Origin: Jeotgalicoccus sp.
Lineage (GTDB): Bacteria; Bacillota; Bacilli; Staphylococcales; Salinicoccaceae
NCBI GenBank assembly: GCA_003513765.1
Contig: DONT01000001.1
Coordinates: forward strand, 131,912 to 195,911
Direction of reading: 5' to 3'
Length of the DNA stretch: 64,000 bases
Part shown: piece by piece, positions 44,449 through 53,065 of the stretch
Position numbering within the stretch: position 1 is the stretch's first letter
Layout: each line of letters starts with the position of its first letter
Program-made: the position numbers and the translations under genes
The notes under the pieces: generated by a model
Told to the model about the DNA's origin: nothing
The model's database searches: none
The model's input: only the letters and a program-made list of their open reading frames with translations

Positions 44449-45876
44449 TCAGCTGGATGTCGGGCTGGAGGCGTATTTTGCGTACTTCGAATCCAGCGTA
44501 TTTGCGAGTATTCCCGTTTCAAATCCAAATGCGCGCATGACCAGTAAATGCACCTTAGCCTGAGTGAGCGTGTAGACGAACCACGGAAGCGCCGGTTCAT
44601 ATTCATGAATCGCAATTAATACTTCATTGGAATCCAGTATTCTTCTGAATTCCAGCCGCGCACGGCCGTCTTTTGTAGTTTTAGAAAATCTGCCGCCTTT
44701 AATATAGTACAATACCCGGTCTTCGTACGACCGCTTTTCCGAGCGTTCCAATATCAGTATCGGTGTCTTGAAGAACGGCAGCGTAATCGAAGTTTCAGCT
44801 TCTTTGACTTGTGTTGTAATGAACTTCCCGCCGATTCTTGATAGCCAATTGACATAGTAATTTGCAACATCATCGACAGACCATTGTCCCGGTATGCGTA
44901 TACGCTGTACGGATTTCACATCATTCTTTTCAAAATCTTTTTTCTGAATAAATTCCGGTGCCGATGGTGTCTTCTGGTCCATTTCTCCGTCGAGTGCGAT
45001 GCGGACACTTTCTTTAAATGTCGTCGGAGCATTAGAAATCCCTTCGACATAATTTTTTCGGCTCATGACCATATTGTGAGTCAGACTTTCTAAGAGCGGG
45101 TAAACCATCTCTTTCGGCTTCTGGGCAATTAAACGCACCCATAATTTCGACAGAAAGATAGGAATAATCGGCAGATCAACCATTGGCAATTTTTTACCGA
45201 CAACCTCTGCCGTTTCCTCAAACAGCTCTTTATATGTTTTCTCTTCAGGCCCGCCGATATCGATGGACTCATTGGCTTTCGGCTGACGTTTTACCACTTT
45301 GGTTAATCCCTGTATGACCTCTTTTAAAGCGACCGGATGAGTGCGGTTGTAGGCCCACGCCGGCAATACTAAAGCAGGCAGACGCTTCACGAGATTATAA
45401 AGAATCGGGAAAGACGAGCCCTTCGGCCCGACAATCAGACCGGCTCTAAGAGTACTGACCGGAATACCGTAGGCACCCAGAATTTTCTCACACTCCAGAC
45501 GGCTGTTCAGGTGTTCAGACAACTTATCATCATCCGGAATAATGCCGCTCAGGTAGATGATACGTTTAACCCCTTTTTGTTTAGCAGCCCATGCGAAATT
45601 ATCTGCCAGTATCGCATCCATATCTTTAAACTTGGCCTGGGATAATTTTGAAGACGGCTGCATGGAGTGGACCAGATAAATCGCAATATCAATATCCTCC
45701 ATCACATTCTCTATATCAATCTGTGAATATAAATCCGCTTCTTTCCAAGTAACGTTCTCTTCATCTGTTTTATTCTTTGTATTTCTGGATATCGCCACAA
45801 CCTCGTAATCCTCTTTCAAACTCTCCAGTAAATTGCCGCCGATGTAACCCGACGCACCGGTTAATAATATTTTCAT
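44449..45876 (-). CDS. NAD(P)-binding epimerase fused to a DUF2867 domain
   Basis: This 475-residue protein has an N-terminal atypical SDR Rossmann domain (MKILLTGASGYIGGNLLESL, then IYLVHSMQPSS and IIYLSGIIPDD). The C-terminal lipocalin/SRPBCC-like DUF2867 domain runs from about 330 (IPGQWSVDDVANYYVNWLSR to ALPWFVYTLTQAKVH). The NAD-binding domain suggests redox or isomerase activity on a small ligand; the substrate is unknown. The start is ATG 45876 behind TGGAGTG; 70 upstream codons of open frame lack support. Confidence 0.85.
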   Translation of the reverse strand: MKILLTGASGYIGGNLLESLKEDYEVVAISRNTKNKTDEENVTWKEADLYSQIDIENVMEDIDIAIYLVHSMQPSSKLSQAKFKDMDAILADNFAWAAKQKGVKRIIYLSGIIPDDDKLSEHLNSRLECEKILGAYGIPVSTLRAGLIVGPKGSSFPILYNLVKRLPALVLPAWAYNRTHPVALKEVIQGLTKVVKRQPKANESIDIGGPEEKTYKELFEETAEVVGKKLPMVDLPIIPIFLSKLWVRLIAQKPKEMVYPLLESLTHNMVMSRKNYVEGISNAPTTFKESVRIALDGEMDQKTPSAPEFIQKKDFEKNDVKSVQRIRIPGQWSVDDVANYYVNWLSRIGGKFITTQVKEAETSITLPFFKTPILILERSEKRSYEDRVLYYIKGGRFSKTTKDGRARLEFRRILDSNEVLIAIHEYEPALPWFVYTLTQAKVHLLVMRAFGFETGILANTLDSKYAKYASSPTSS

Positions 45877-45983
45877 TATTTCACTCCACAACTGTCGTAA
45901 TTTAATACTTATACCCTTAATAGAGGGAAACAGTCTTAAAAGCGGGATTTTGCTGTAGGTTTGTATAGAGATACACAGCCGGC

Positions 45984-46010
45984 TTGACAGGATATGGCTG
46001 CGATTATAAG
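45984..46010 (+). promoter_or_regulatory. Possible sigma-A promoter of the SDR gene
   Basis: A perfect TTGACA at 45984-45989 and TATAAG at 46005-46010 are separated by 15 bp, shorter than the preferred 17. They lie 45 bp ahead of the ATG. Confidence 0.4.
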
Positions 46011-46054
46011 ATGTGATAGATAGACTATCAATAATTGAATTGGGAGATGGGAAC

Positions 46055-46816
46055 ATGGGAAGGTTAACAGACAAAGTGACAATCATTACGGGAAGCGGGT
46101 CAGGTATCGGGAGACAAATTGCTTTAAATTATGCAGGTGAAGGCGCGAAGATTGTTGTTGCTGATTTTAATGAAGAAGGAATGAACGAGACTGTCAGTAT
46201 GCTTAAGGAAATGGGCGCTGAGGCGATTGGTGTTAAGGTAGACGTAACGGTTGAAGCGGATATTGAAGCGATGATTAAGCAGACAGTCGATACTTTCGGT
46301 ACTGTGGATGTACTGGTAAATAATGCGGGAATTTCAGACAATATGCTCGCTGCAGGAAATGTCACTGATGATATCTGGGAGCGCGTGATGAACATTAACG
46401 TCACGAGCGTGATGCGTGCAACGCGGAAAGTCCTGCCGATTTTCCAGGAGAAAGGGCAGGGTAACATTATCAATATGGCATCCATTTCAGGGCTTACCGG
46501 CGGACGCGGCGGCTACGCTTATACAGCATCGAAACACGCTGTTGTCGGCATGACGAAGAATGTTGCGTCACAATACGGACCTGAGAATATCCGCTGCAAC
46601 GCAATCGGTCCGGCACACGTGCCAACACCGCTCACAACAAATATGTCTAATGTGGATATGTTTGGTATGGAAGTTGCGACACGCGGTGTGAATTTGATGC
46701 CTAAAGCAGGTACAACAGAAGAAATCGCGAATATCGCGCTTTTCTTAGCCTCTGACGAATCATCTTATATTAACGGTGTGACACTTGCAGCTGACTTCGG
46801 CTGGAGTGCGTACTAG
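46055..46816 (+). CDS. Short-chain dehydrogenase/reductase
   Basis: This 253-residue classical SDR has the NAD(P) motif TGSGSGIGRQIA, VLVNNAGIS and the catalytic Ser with Y-x3-K (IINMASISG, YTASKHA). D at the end of strand 2 (IVVADFNEEG) favours NAD over NADP. The substrate is unknown; the family includes glucose, 3-hydroxybutyrate and ring-hydroxy dehydrogenases. I chose ATG 46055 behind GGGAGATGGG. It is divergent from the epimerase gene. Confidence 0.92.
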   Translation: MGRLTDKVTIITGSGSGIGRQIALNYAGEGAKIVVADFNEEGMNETVSMLKEMGAEAIGVKVDVTVEADIEAMIKQTVDTFGTVDVLVNNAGISDNMLAAGNVTDDIWERVMNINVTSVMRATRKVLPIFQEKGQGNIINMASISGLTGGRGGYAYTASKHAVVGMTKNVASQYGPENIRCNAIGPAHVPTPLTTNMSNVDMFGMEVATRGVNLMPKAGTTEEIANIALFLASDESSYINGVTLAADFGWSAY

Positions 46817-46910
46817 GGGATTTTATCTTTATATGAAGCGATATACGTAATATTTGTAGGGCAGCTGTCCAAAATGCTACACTTATAGATATTAAAAAAG
46901 GAGTACAAGG

Positions 46911-47762
46911 ATGAAAAATTATGCTATTGTAACAGATTCGGCAGCCGGTCTCACTCAGTCCTTCATCGATGAACATGATATCAAAGTTTTGCCGATGTCA
47001 GTAATTATCGATGGGCTTGCCTATAAGGAAGGCGTTGACAAATCTGTTGCCGGAATATATGAATTATTGAAAGAAAGCGGCGAAGGTGCCAAGACGTCAC
47101 AGCCGACCATCGGGGAGTTCATGGATATATTCAATGAAATCGAAGATGACGGGAAATACGATTCCGTCATTTCAATTCATGCTTCGAGTGAACTGACGGG
47201 GACATATCTAAGTGCGCTCAGCGTTTCCAAGGAGATTGCCAAGCCGGTCACTGTCATCGATTCAAAATTCGGCAGTTACCCGATGAGACAGATGATTGTA
47301 CATGCGGTGGAAGCTCGTAAAAATGGAGACACTCTGGAAGCGGTTGAAGCGGAAATTTCGGAAATTATCAATAATTCACAGTTGTATCTCCTTCCGCACA
47401 GTTTATCCCAGCTGAAGAAGAGCGGCCGTGTTTCAGCTTCCCAGTCAGTGCTTGCTTCATTGCTTCGTGTCCAGCTGCAGCTTGAATTTGAAGACGGTAA
47501 AGTCATCGTGGCACATAAGGTGAGAACGAAGAAGAAAATGATTTCACATATGCTGGAGACAATAGAAAACCATGTGAAAGAAGACGGGATTAAAACACTT
47601 TCGGTCGTCTACGCAGGCCACAGGTCGCTCGCCGATGAGTGGGAAAGTCTGATCCGGGAGAAACTTCCGGATTTAAAACTCGTTTTTGAACCGCTTGTGA
47701 CGGTGGCCGGTGTGCATGTCGGACACGGCACAGTCGCTTTTGGTTTCGTTAAAGGTAAATAA
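46911..47762 (+). CDS. DegV family fatty-acid-binding protein
   Basis: This 283-residue DegV protein has the N-terminal AIVTDSAAGLTQSFIDEHDI, then GAKTSQPTIGEF, ISIHASSELTGTYLSA, VIDSKFGSYPMRQM and the C-terminal VHVGHGTVAFGFV. DegV/FakB proteins bind a fatty acid and present it to the kinase FakA. Which chain it prefers cannot be read from the sequence. AAAAGGAGTAC precedes the start. It is monocistronic. Confidence 0.93.
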   Translation: MKNYAIVTDSAAGLTQSFIDEHDIKVLPMSVIIDGLAYKEGVDKSVAGIYELLKESGEGAKTSQPTIGEFMDIFNEIEDDGKYDSVISIHASSELTGTYLSALSVSKEIAKPVTVIDSKFGSYPMRQMIVHAVEARKNGDTLEAVEAEISEIINNSQLYLLPHSLSQLKKSGRVSASQSVLASLLRVQLQLEFEDGKVIVAHKVRTKKKMISHMLETIENHVKEDGIKTLSVVYAGHRSLADEWESLIREKLPDLKLVFEPLVTVAGVHVGHGTVAFGFVKGK

Positions 47763-47796
47763 AAAGGGCTTGATAAGTCCAGTCTCTAAACTAAAA

Positions 47797-47837
47797 AATC
47801 GCACTCGATCCGCAATGGATTAAGTGCGATTTTTTTA
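47797..47837 (+). terminator. Intrinsic terminator after degV
   Basis: AAATCGCACT pairs with AGTGCGATTT, followed by TTTT. Confidence 0.85.
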
Positions 47838-47861
47838 TGTAATAACGGCGCTTCCTTTTAA

Positions 47862-47873
47862 GAACATATGTTC
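47862..47873. promoter_or_regulatory. LexA (SOS) box, distal
   Basis: GAACATATGTTC is a perfect palindrome that fits the Gram-positive LexA consensus GAAC-N4-GTTC. Confidence 0.85.
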
Positions 47874-47923
47874 CATTTATTTTTATATATCCCCGCTATT
47901 TTTTAGACATTCATGCTATTATA

Positions 47924-47935
47924 GAACATATGTTC
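47924..47935. promoter_or_regulatory. LexA (SOS) box, proximal
   Basis: An identical GAACATATGTTC lies 62 bp after the distal copy and 19 bp ahead of the polymerase ATG. It contains the ATG at 47930 that extends the open frame, which argues against that ATG being the start. Confidence 0.88.
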
Positions 47936-47953
47936 TATATAGGAGTGGTGTTC

Positions 47954-49216
47954 ATGTATGATTACAGTGTCTGTCCGCACTACGATATTCTGTGCATTGA
48001 TTTAAAGAGTTTCTTTGCCAGTGTGTCATGCAGGCTGAAGGGTCTGGATCCGAAGACAACCAAGCTCGCTGTTGTCGGGGACACAAAGAGTATCGGTTCC
48101 GTCGTGCTGGCGGCAACGCCCGAGTTAAAGAAGCTCGGTATTAAAACAGGGTCCCGGCTGTTCGAGATTCCTGCGCGCAGCGATATTTACATTATCAATC
48201 CTTCCATGAAAATCTATCTGGATTACTCCATGCGTATTACCGAAATTGCGCTTAAATACGTCGCACCGGAGGATTTTCATCAGTATTCCGTCGATGAGTT
48301 CTTTATGGATGTCACACACAGCTACAAATTGTTTGCCGCTTCACCGAGAGAGCTTGCCAAAAAGATAAAAACCGAAATCTATGAAAAGACGCTGATTGAA
48401 TGCGCGGTCGGCATCGGTGATAATCTGCTTCTGAGCAAGGTTGCTCTGGATATTGAAGCCAAGCATATGCCGGACGGCATTACCGAGTGGCGGTATAAGG
48501 ATGTTGTTGAAAAGATGTGGCACATTAAGCCGTTAAGCAGGTTCTGGGGCATTAATAAGAAAAGTGAAAAGAAGCTGAATCAAAGGGGGATTTTTAATAT
48601 CGGGGATCTTGCCAACTACCCGCACAAGTACCTGAAGCGGGACTTCGGCATTATCGGTGTCGACTGGCACCTGCACGCGAACGGGATTGATTTCAGCAAG
48701 ATCAGCGAAAAGCATAAAGTCCATTCGCCGTCGATTGCAAAGAGCCAGATTCTCATGCGGGACTATAAGTTCAGCGAAACGTATGTCGTGCTATTTGAAC
48801 ATGTCGATGAGGTAACACACCGGCTGCGGCTGATGCACCAGCTCGTGCGTACCGTGCAGTTTTCCGTCGGCACAAAAGACGGCCATATATACCGCAAGCA
48901 GTTTACGATTAAAGAAGGCACGAACAGTGAAGACGTCATTATTAAACTGCTCTGGCAGCATTTAAAACAGATGGCAGACCCGTATGCGCTGTACCGGACC
49001 ATCAGTGTGACATTGACGAACTTTATCCCGGACAGCCAGAAGCAGGTCTCACTCTTCCAGGACGTCGATCAGGTGCTGAAGGAAGAAGCACTGATGAAGA
49101 CGATAGATGCGCTGAAAGTGAAATACGGCCAGCTGAGCGTCATGCGCGCCATCAGCTGCACGGAAGCCTCTACACTGAAGCTCCGGGAAGGTTTAATCGC
49201 GGGACATAAAAGGTAG
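47954..49216 (+). CDS. Y-family DNA polymerase (UmuC/UvrX type), SOS-controlled
   Basis: This 420-residue translesion polymerase has catalytic carboxylates in ILCIDLKSFFASVSC and YSVDEFFMDVTH. The finger/thumb helix-hairpin-helix region is RFWGINKKSEKKLNQRGI, and the little-finger domain follows. It copies damaged templates with low fidelity. The start is ATG 47954 behind AGGAGTGG. Two LexA boxes upstream mean it is repressed until DNA damage. Length and motifs match the UvrX branch of Firmicutes rather than PolIV/DinB, although I have not aligned them. Confidence 0.92.
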   Translation: MYDYSVCPHYDILCIDLKSFFASVSCRLKGLDPKTTKLAVVGDTKSIGSVVLAATPELKKLGIKTGSRLFEIPARSDIYIINPSMKIYLDYSMRITEIALKYVAPEDFHQYSVDEFFMDVTHSYKLFAASPRELAKKIKTEIYEKTLIECAVGIGDNLLLSKVALDIEAKHMPDGITEWRYKDVVEKMWHIKPLSRFWGINKKSEKKLNQRGIFNIGDLANYPHKYLKRDFGIIGVDWHLHANGIDFSKISEKHKVHSPSIAKSQILMRDYKFSETYVVLFEHVDEVTHRLRLMHQLVRTVQFSVGTKDGHIYRKQFTIKEGTNSEDVIIKLLWQHLKQMADPYALYRTISVTLTNFIPDSQKQVSLFQDVDQVLKEEALMKTIDALKVKYGQLSVMRAISCTEASTLKLREGLIAGHKR

Positions 49217-49238
49217 AATAATGGTGAGGAGTGATACG

Positions 49239-49493
49239 ATGCGGATTGTAGTACTCGGTTTATCAATACTGAATTTAATCTATCTGATTACGACGATTGC
49301 CGCCAATGAAGCGGGCAACATTTACCTGTCACCGATCGGTCTGCCGTATTATATAGCCATCGGTCTTGCGATTTTAAGTGTCGTCATACTCTTAATCACG
49401 CAAACCGGTGAAGGCAGACCGAAGAAACTGAGCCTGTCGGCAATACTGATTAACGTTGCAGGGATATTTTTAGTCAGCATACTGTTTATGTAG
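49239..49493 (+). CDS. Small membrane protein
   Basis: This 84-residue hydrophobic protein has three predicted helices (about 1-17, 27-49 and 64-84). I chose ATG 49239 (MRIVVLGLS) behind GTGAGGAGTG. It lies 22 bp after the polymerase gene and may be part of the same SOS-controlled transcript. Family not recognised. Confidence 0.6.
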   Translation: MRIVVLGLSILNLIYLITTIAANEAGNIYLSPIGLPYYIAIGLAILSVVILLITQTGEGRPKKLSLSAILINVAGIFLVSILFM

Positions 49494-49550
49494 AGCTGCA
49501 GTCTCACACTAATGCCATTAAAATATATTTATAAAGTGAGGGGATTAAAA

Positions 49551-49769
49551 ATGGCAATTGTAACTGTAAGATTAAACAAAGAGGAAGAAAAAGCATTTAA
49601 AGACTACGCGGATACACATGATGTCAGACTGTCGACTCTATTAAAAGATTCATTAATTGAAAAGATGGAAAGTGAAATTGATTATAAAGTTATAAATGAC
49701 TATGAGCAGGCAGCGGAAAAAGGTAAAAGATATTCCCAGGAAGAAGTTGAAAAGATGTTTGATATTTAA
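49551..49769 (+). CDS. RelB-type antitoxin (ribbon-helix-helix)
   Basis: This 72-residue protein has MAIVTVRLNKEEEKAFKDYA, an N-terminal beta strand plus helices typical of RHH antitoxins (DUF6290/RelB group), and an acidic C-terminal tail that would wrap the toxin. I chose ATG 49551 behind GTGAGGGG; the frame extends to 49512 without a site. Its TAA overlaps the toxin ATG by one base, the usual coupled arrangement. The pair is expected to repress its own promoter. Confidence 0.87.
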   Translation: MAIVTVRLNKEEEKAFKDYADTHDVRLSTLLKDSLIEKMESEIDYKVINDYEQAAEKGKRYSQEEVEKMFDI

Positions 49770-50029
49770 TGGCATATAATATTGAATATGATGATAAAGC
49801 TATCAAACAATTAAAAAAAATAGATAAATCCCAAAGAGACATCATCTTAAAATGGATAAAAAAGAATTTGAATAATAGTGAAAATCCAAGAGAAACAGGT
49901 AAAAAGCTAAAAGACTATTGGAGATACAGAGTAGGAAAGTACAGAATTATAACGGAAATAAATGATGAACATATTACTATTATAGTCATAAATATTGGAC
50001 ACAAAAGTGATGGATACAAGAATAAATAA
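49769..50029 (+). CDS. RelE/ParE-family toxin
   Basis: This 86-residue basic protein has the RelE fold pattern: YNIEYDDKAIKQLKKIDKSQ, then GKKLKDYWRYRVGKYRII and HITIIVINIGHKSD. The WRYRVGKYRI strand carries the conserved arginines. RelE members cut mRNA on the ribosome, while ParE members poison gyrase; the YRVGKYRII pattern and RelB partner favour the former. Confidence 0.88.
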   Translation: MAYNIEYDDKAIKQLKKIDKSQRDIILKWIKKNLNNSENPRETGKKLKDYWRYRVGKYRIITEINDEHITIIVINIGHKSDGYKNK

Positions 50030-50064
50030 ATTATCGAAAGCCTAGTGACTCTGTAGGAAAATCA

Positions 50065-50358
50065 TTAGGCTTTTATATAATCTTTCTTCACAGCGAATGA
50101 AGGTTTGACTGTGATTCCGCTGACAGTCACTTCATCTGCAAATCTGACACTCCATATGTCATCATTTGATGTTTTATTAATAAATGCGTTTCCCATGTAT
50201 ATATTCAAATAACGATGCGGTTTCAAATCCATAACGCTTAAGTTATTTTGTATTTTCTTAAAAAGATATTTTATCGGTATTTCTTTGCCGGATTTGTTAG
50301 CAGCAACTGTAAAATCTTCATCGTCCAGATAATACTTAACGTGATCTTCCGGTGAATA
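50065..50358 (-). pseudogene. Unidentified gene fragment without a start
   Basis: On the minus strand an open frame of 97 codons from a TAG at 50359-50361 to a TAA at 50065 reads SPEDHVKYYLDDEDFTVA, then KYLFKKIQNNLSVMDLKPHR and so on. It has normal amino-acid composition, but no start codon with a binding site near its 5' end. It looks like the 3' part of a lost gene. Family unknown. Confidence 0.4.
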
Positions 50359-50426
50359 CTACAGTTGAAATGCTGAGCCGCATTGCTCAAGCTGCAGGTA
50401 AAGAACTTGAGATGAGTATTGTTTAG
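50355..50426 (+). pseudogene. C-terminal fragment of an XRE/HigA-type antitoxin
   Basis: The frame reads NTTVEMLSRIAQAAGKELEM, then SIV and a stop. This is the typical last helix and strand of HigA-like HTH antitoxins (pattern T-L-E-T-L-x-R-I-A-x-A-x-G, then L-E). The HTH part and any toxin are missing. A terminator follows. Confidence 0.5.
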
Positions 50427-50433
50427 ATAAAAA

Positions 50434-50466
50434 TCGCTGTCAGGTATAATTTGACAGCGACTTTTG
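50434..50466 (+). terminator. Intrinsic terminator
   Basis: TCGCTGTCA pairs with TGACAGCGA, followed by CTTTT. It sits eight bases after the HigA-like fragment and was presumably its terminator. Confidence 0.85.
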
Positions 50467-50601
50467 TGTTTGAAGTACTATTAGATTTCATCATCTTTTA
50501 TCTGTCGTCGATTAGTCTGCCGTACTATACAAATTCTTATTCAAAGTAATAATATTTTGTAACTGTGATTATAAATTTAAACTTATATTTCCTTAGACCT
50601 C

Positions 50602-50629
50602 TTACATAATATTTAAAAAGTGATACAAT
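50602..50629 (+). promoter_or_regulatory. Possible sigma-A promoter upstream of the GMC gene
   Basis: TTACAT and TACAAT are separated by 16 bp, about 185 bp ahead of the GMC start and just ahead of the gluconate-dehydrogenase-like remnant. Confidence 0.4.
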
Positions 50630-50675
50630 TATCTATTACAGTATATATTTGTAAAACTAATTTTATAAAAGAAAT

Positions 50676-50787
50676 ATGACGGGCTGGAAGTTGAAACAGT
50701 TCCCCGGGACATCAGCATTTCTATTTAAATATCATTGATAATGATGAACCTCATGATATTGAACCAATACCTGAGTTAGTTTCATAG
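50676..50787 (+). pseudogene. Remnant resembling the C terminus of gluconate 2-dehydrogenase subunit 3
   Basis: One frame gives MTGWKLKQFPG. If one G of the GGG at 50706-50708 is dropped, it continues HQHFYLNIIDNDEPHDIEPI and stops at 50787. GWKLKQFPG resembles the C-terminal segment of gluconate 2-dehydrogenase subunit 3, the normal partner of GMC enzymes like the one encoded 25 bp downstream. Only about 37 codons remain. Short match, so tentative. Confidence 0.42.
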
Positions 50788-50812
50788 TTTGAGAATTTAG
50801 GAGGATAATGAA

Positions 50813-52543
50813 ATGGTAAAAGAATTGGAGAAAGTCGATGTTGTTACTGTCGGTGCCGGCTGGACAGGCGGTATCGTTGCTGCAGAAACAGCTAAAGAAG
50901 GATTAAGAGTGAAGAGTTTAGAGCGTGGAGGGTACCGTGATACCACTGACTATCAGCATATACATGATGAATTGAAGTACGCTCAGCGTTATGAACTGAT
51001 GCAGGACACTTCAGTTGAAACTTTAACATTTAGAAATAACCGGGACGAACGTGCACTCCCTGTTCGCCGTTTAGGTTCATTTTTACCAGGCAGCGGACGA
51101 GGCGGAGCTGGTACACATTGGAATGGACAAACTGACCGTTACATGCCATATGATTTTGAAATTAAGTCAATGACAGAAGAAAAATACGGGGAAGAAAAAC
51201 TCGGAGAAGATTCCGGTCTTCGCTATCGTGACTGGGGTGTCACATTTGATGAGATGGAAAAATACTATGATAAATTTGAAAAAACTGCCGGAGTCAGTGG
51301 TGAAGAAAACCCGCTTGGTGAGGAGCGCTCCAGTCCTTATCCAAACCCGCCAATGCTTAAAACTAAATCTTTAAGACTGTTTGAAAAAGCGGCGAAAGAA
51401 CTGAATCTGCATCCCATTATGATGCCTTCTGCCAACATGTCACAGAGTTATGAGAACCCTGATGGCGAGGTTTTAAACCAATGTCAATACTGTGCATTCT
51501 GTGAACGCTTTGCATGTGAGTATGATGCAAAAGCAACACCTGATGTGACAGTATTAAAAACAGCGGAAAAAACCGGAAACTATGATATACGTTATCATTC
51601 AAACGTTACTGAAATTGTTACTGATAAAAATGATGATAAAAAAGTAACCGGTGTAAAGTTCATCGACACTGTAACGGGAGAGGAATTTTTCCAGCCGGCG
51701 GATGTTGTTGTACTGACGAGTTTCTTATTTAATAACTATAAGCTGCTCAGAGTTTCAGATATTGGGGAACAATATGATCCGGAAACAGAAAAAGGCACAC
51801 TCGGAAGTAATTACTGTTACCAGACTGGTTCAGGTGCTACCGGTTTCTTTGACGAACAGTTCAACACATTTATGGGTGCAGGTGCACTCGGTATGATTCT
51901 GGATGATTTTAACGGTGATAATTTTGATCATGAGGATCTTGATTTTATTCACGGAGGATCAATCCACTTTACTCAAACAGGCGCTCGTCCTATCTTATCG
52001 AACACAATTCGTAAAGATACGCCTGAATGGGGAGAAGAATTCAAAGAAGAATCCATTAAGAACTTTACAAGAACATTAGAAGTTTATTCGATGGCGCATA
52101 CCGGCCCGCATAAAGATCATTACCTGGACTTAGATGATACCTACAAGGATAAATTTGGAAATTCACAAGTCATGCTCACATATAATTGGACAGAGCAGGA
52201 CAATGAAAGAAATAAATATCTGGCAGAGAGATGTAAAGAAATTGTAGAGAAGATGGGTGCGAAACATATAGACGTAGATAATGATGATATTGGTGCATAT
52301 GATATTGTACCTTACCAGTCAACAAATATTTCCGGTGGTACACCAATGGGTACAGACCCTGAGAATAGTGTAGTGAATACCTGGTTACAACACTGGGACC
52401 GTGACAATTTGTTTGTTGCAGGTTCGAGTACATTTGTACACAACTCAGGGAATAACCCGACAGGAACAGTCGGTGCCATAGCGTATCGTTGTGCTGAAGG
52501 AATAATTAAATATCATAAAGACGAACAGAGATTAGAGGATTAA
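50813..52543 (+). CDS. GMC-family FAD oxidoreductase (gluconate 2-dehydrogenase large-subunit-like)
   Basis: This 576-residue flavoprotein has the FAD dinucleotide motif VGAGWTGGIVAAETAKEG. The flavin-contact region LPGSGRGGAGTHWNGQTDR follows, then a cysteine-rich segment CQYCAFCERFACEYDAKA. The C-terminal active-site region is FVHNSGNNPTGTVGAIAYR. The motifs match the gluconate/2-ketogluconate dehydrogenase branch of GMC enzymes. These usually need a small subunit 3 and a cytochrome c; here the only subunit 3 trace is a remnant. AGGAGGATAA precedes the ATG. The substrate is unproven. Confidence 0.88.
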   Translation: MVKELEKVDVVTVGAGWTGGIVAAETAKEGLRVKSLERGGYRDTTDYQHIHDELKYAQRYELMQDTSVETLTFRNNRDERALPVRRLGSFLPGSGRGGAGTHWNGQTDRYMPYDFEIKSMTEEKYGEEKLGEDSGLRYRDWGVTFDEMEKYYDKFEKTAGVSGEENPLGEERSSPYPNPPMLKTKSLRLFEKAAKELNLHPIMMPSANMSQSYENPDGEVLNQCQYCAFCERFACEYDAKATPDVTVLKTAEKTGNYDIRYHSNVTEIVTDKNDDKKVTGVKFIDTVTGEEFFQPADVVVLTSFLFNNYKLLRVSDIGEQYDPETEKGTLGSNYCYQTGSGATGFFDEQFNTFMGAGALGMILDDFNGDNFDHEDLDFIHGGSIHFTQTGARPILSNTIRKDTPEWGEEFKEESIKNFTRTLEVYSMAHTGPHKDHYLDLDDTYKDKFGNSQVMLTYNWTEQDNERNKYLAERCKEIVEKMGAKHIDVDNDDIGAYDIVPYQSTNISGGTPMGTDPENSVVNTWLQHWDRDNLFVAGSSTFVHNSGNNPTGTVGAIAYRCAEGIIKYHKDEQRLED

Positions 52544-52580
52544 AAATAAACACACGTAAAATATGCGTGTGTTTATTTTT
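52544..52580 (+). terminator. Intrinsic terminator of the GMC gene
   Basis: AAATAAACACACG pairs with CGTGTGTTTATTT, followed by more T. Confidence 0.9.
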
Positions 52581-52947
52581 ATATTTCAAGGAACAGGACA
52601 GGAACTTTAATCATATTAAACTTTGTAGTGATTTAATATTTTCTGTGGAAGTATGGATGATTCAGGTTAAGATATGATTTTTTTAAAAAACTGCTTTAGC
52701 AGCATAATTCATTGCACCCATGACAATTCAAATTTAAGGAAGCGAGTGGTTATTTGTTTGATGGAAATGAGAGAATCATCTTATCAGTCATTGTTTTTGT
52801 TTGCAGTGACATTCATCACAAATGGTAAAGGAACAGTCAAAGCATAAAAATAAAGTCTCCTTGTCAAAGCAATTTGCTCTGGCAGGGTGCAGCTTTAAAA
52901 TAAAATTCGATTAAAATGACAATGTCATTAACTTAAGAATATTGATA
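52581..52947. other. Intergenic region, no gene recognised
   Basis: This is 367 bp of AT-rich sequence with frequent stops on both strands. A GTG-started 33-codon frame near 52746-52847 has AAGGAAG ahead of it but no recognisable content. There is no tandem repeat of the 41-bp class. It could be decayed sequence. Confidence 0.5.
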
Positions 52948-52999
52948 GAAAAAGGGTTCAGTGTTTGAGATAATCATCTCGAACACTGAACCCTTTTTC
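52948..52999. terminator. Long bidirectional terminator
   Basis: GAAAAAGGGTTCAGTGTT pairs with AACACTGAACCCTTTTTC, extended by GAGAT/ATCTC with one mismatch. It suits minus-strand transcripts from the VTT gene and any plus-strand readthrough. Confidence 0.88.
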
Positions 53000-53065
53000 A
53001 ATAAGCTAGCCACTTTAATAACGGTTTTTTCAGAGGTTATACTCTTTAATGAGACGCAGAAGCAG

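Noticed and set aside
52746..52847. A 33-codon GTG-started frame with AAGGAAG upstream
   Set aside because: It is too short, has no recognisable content, and lies in stop-rich AT sequence; nothing supports expression.
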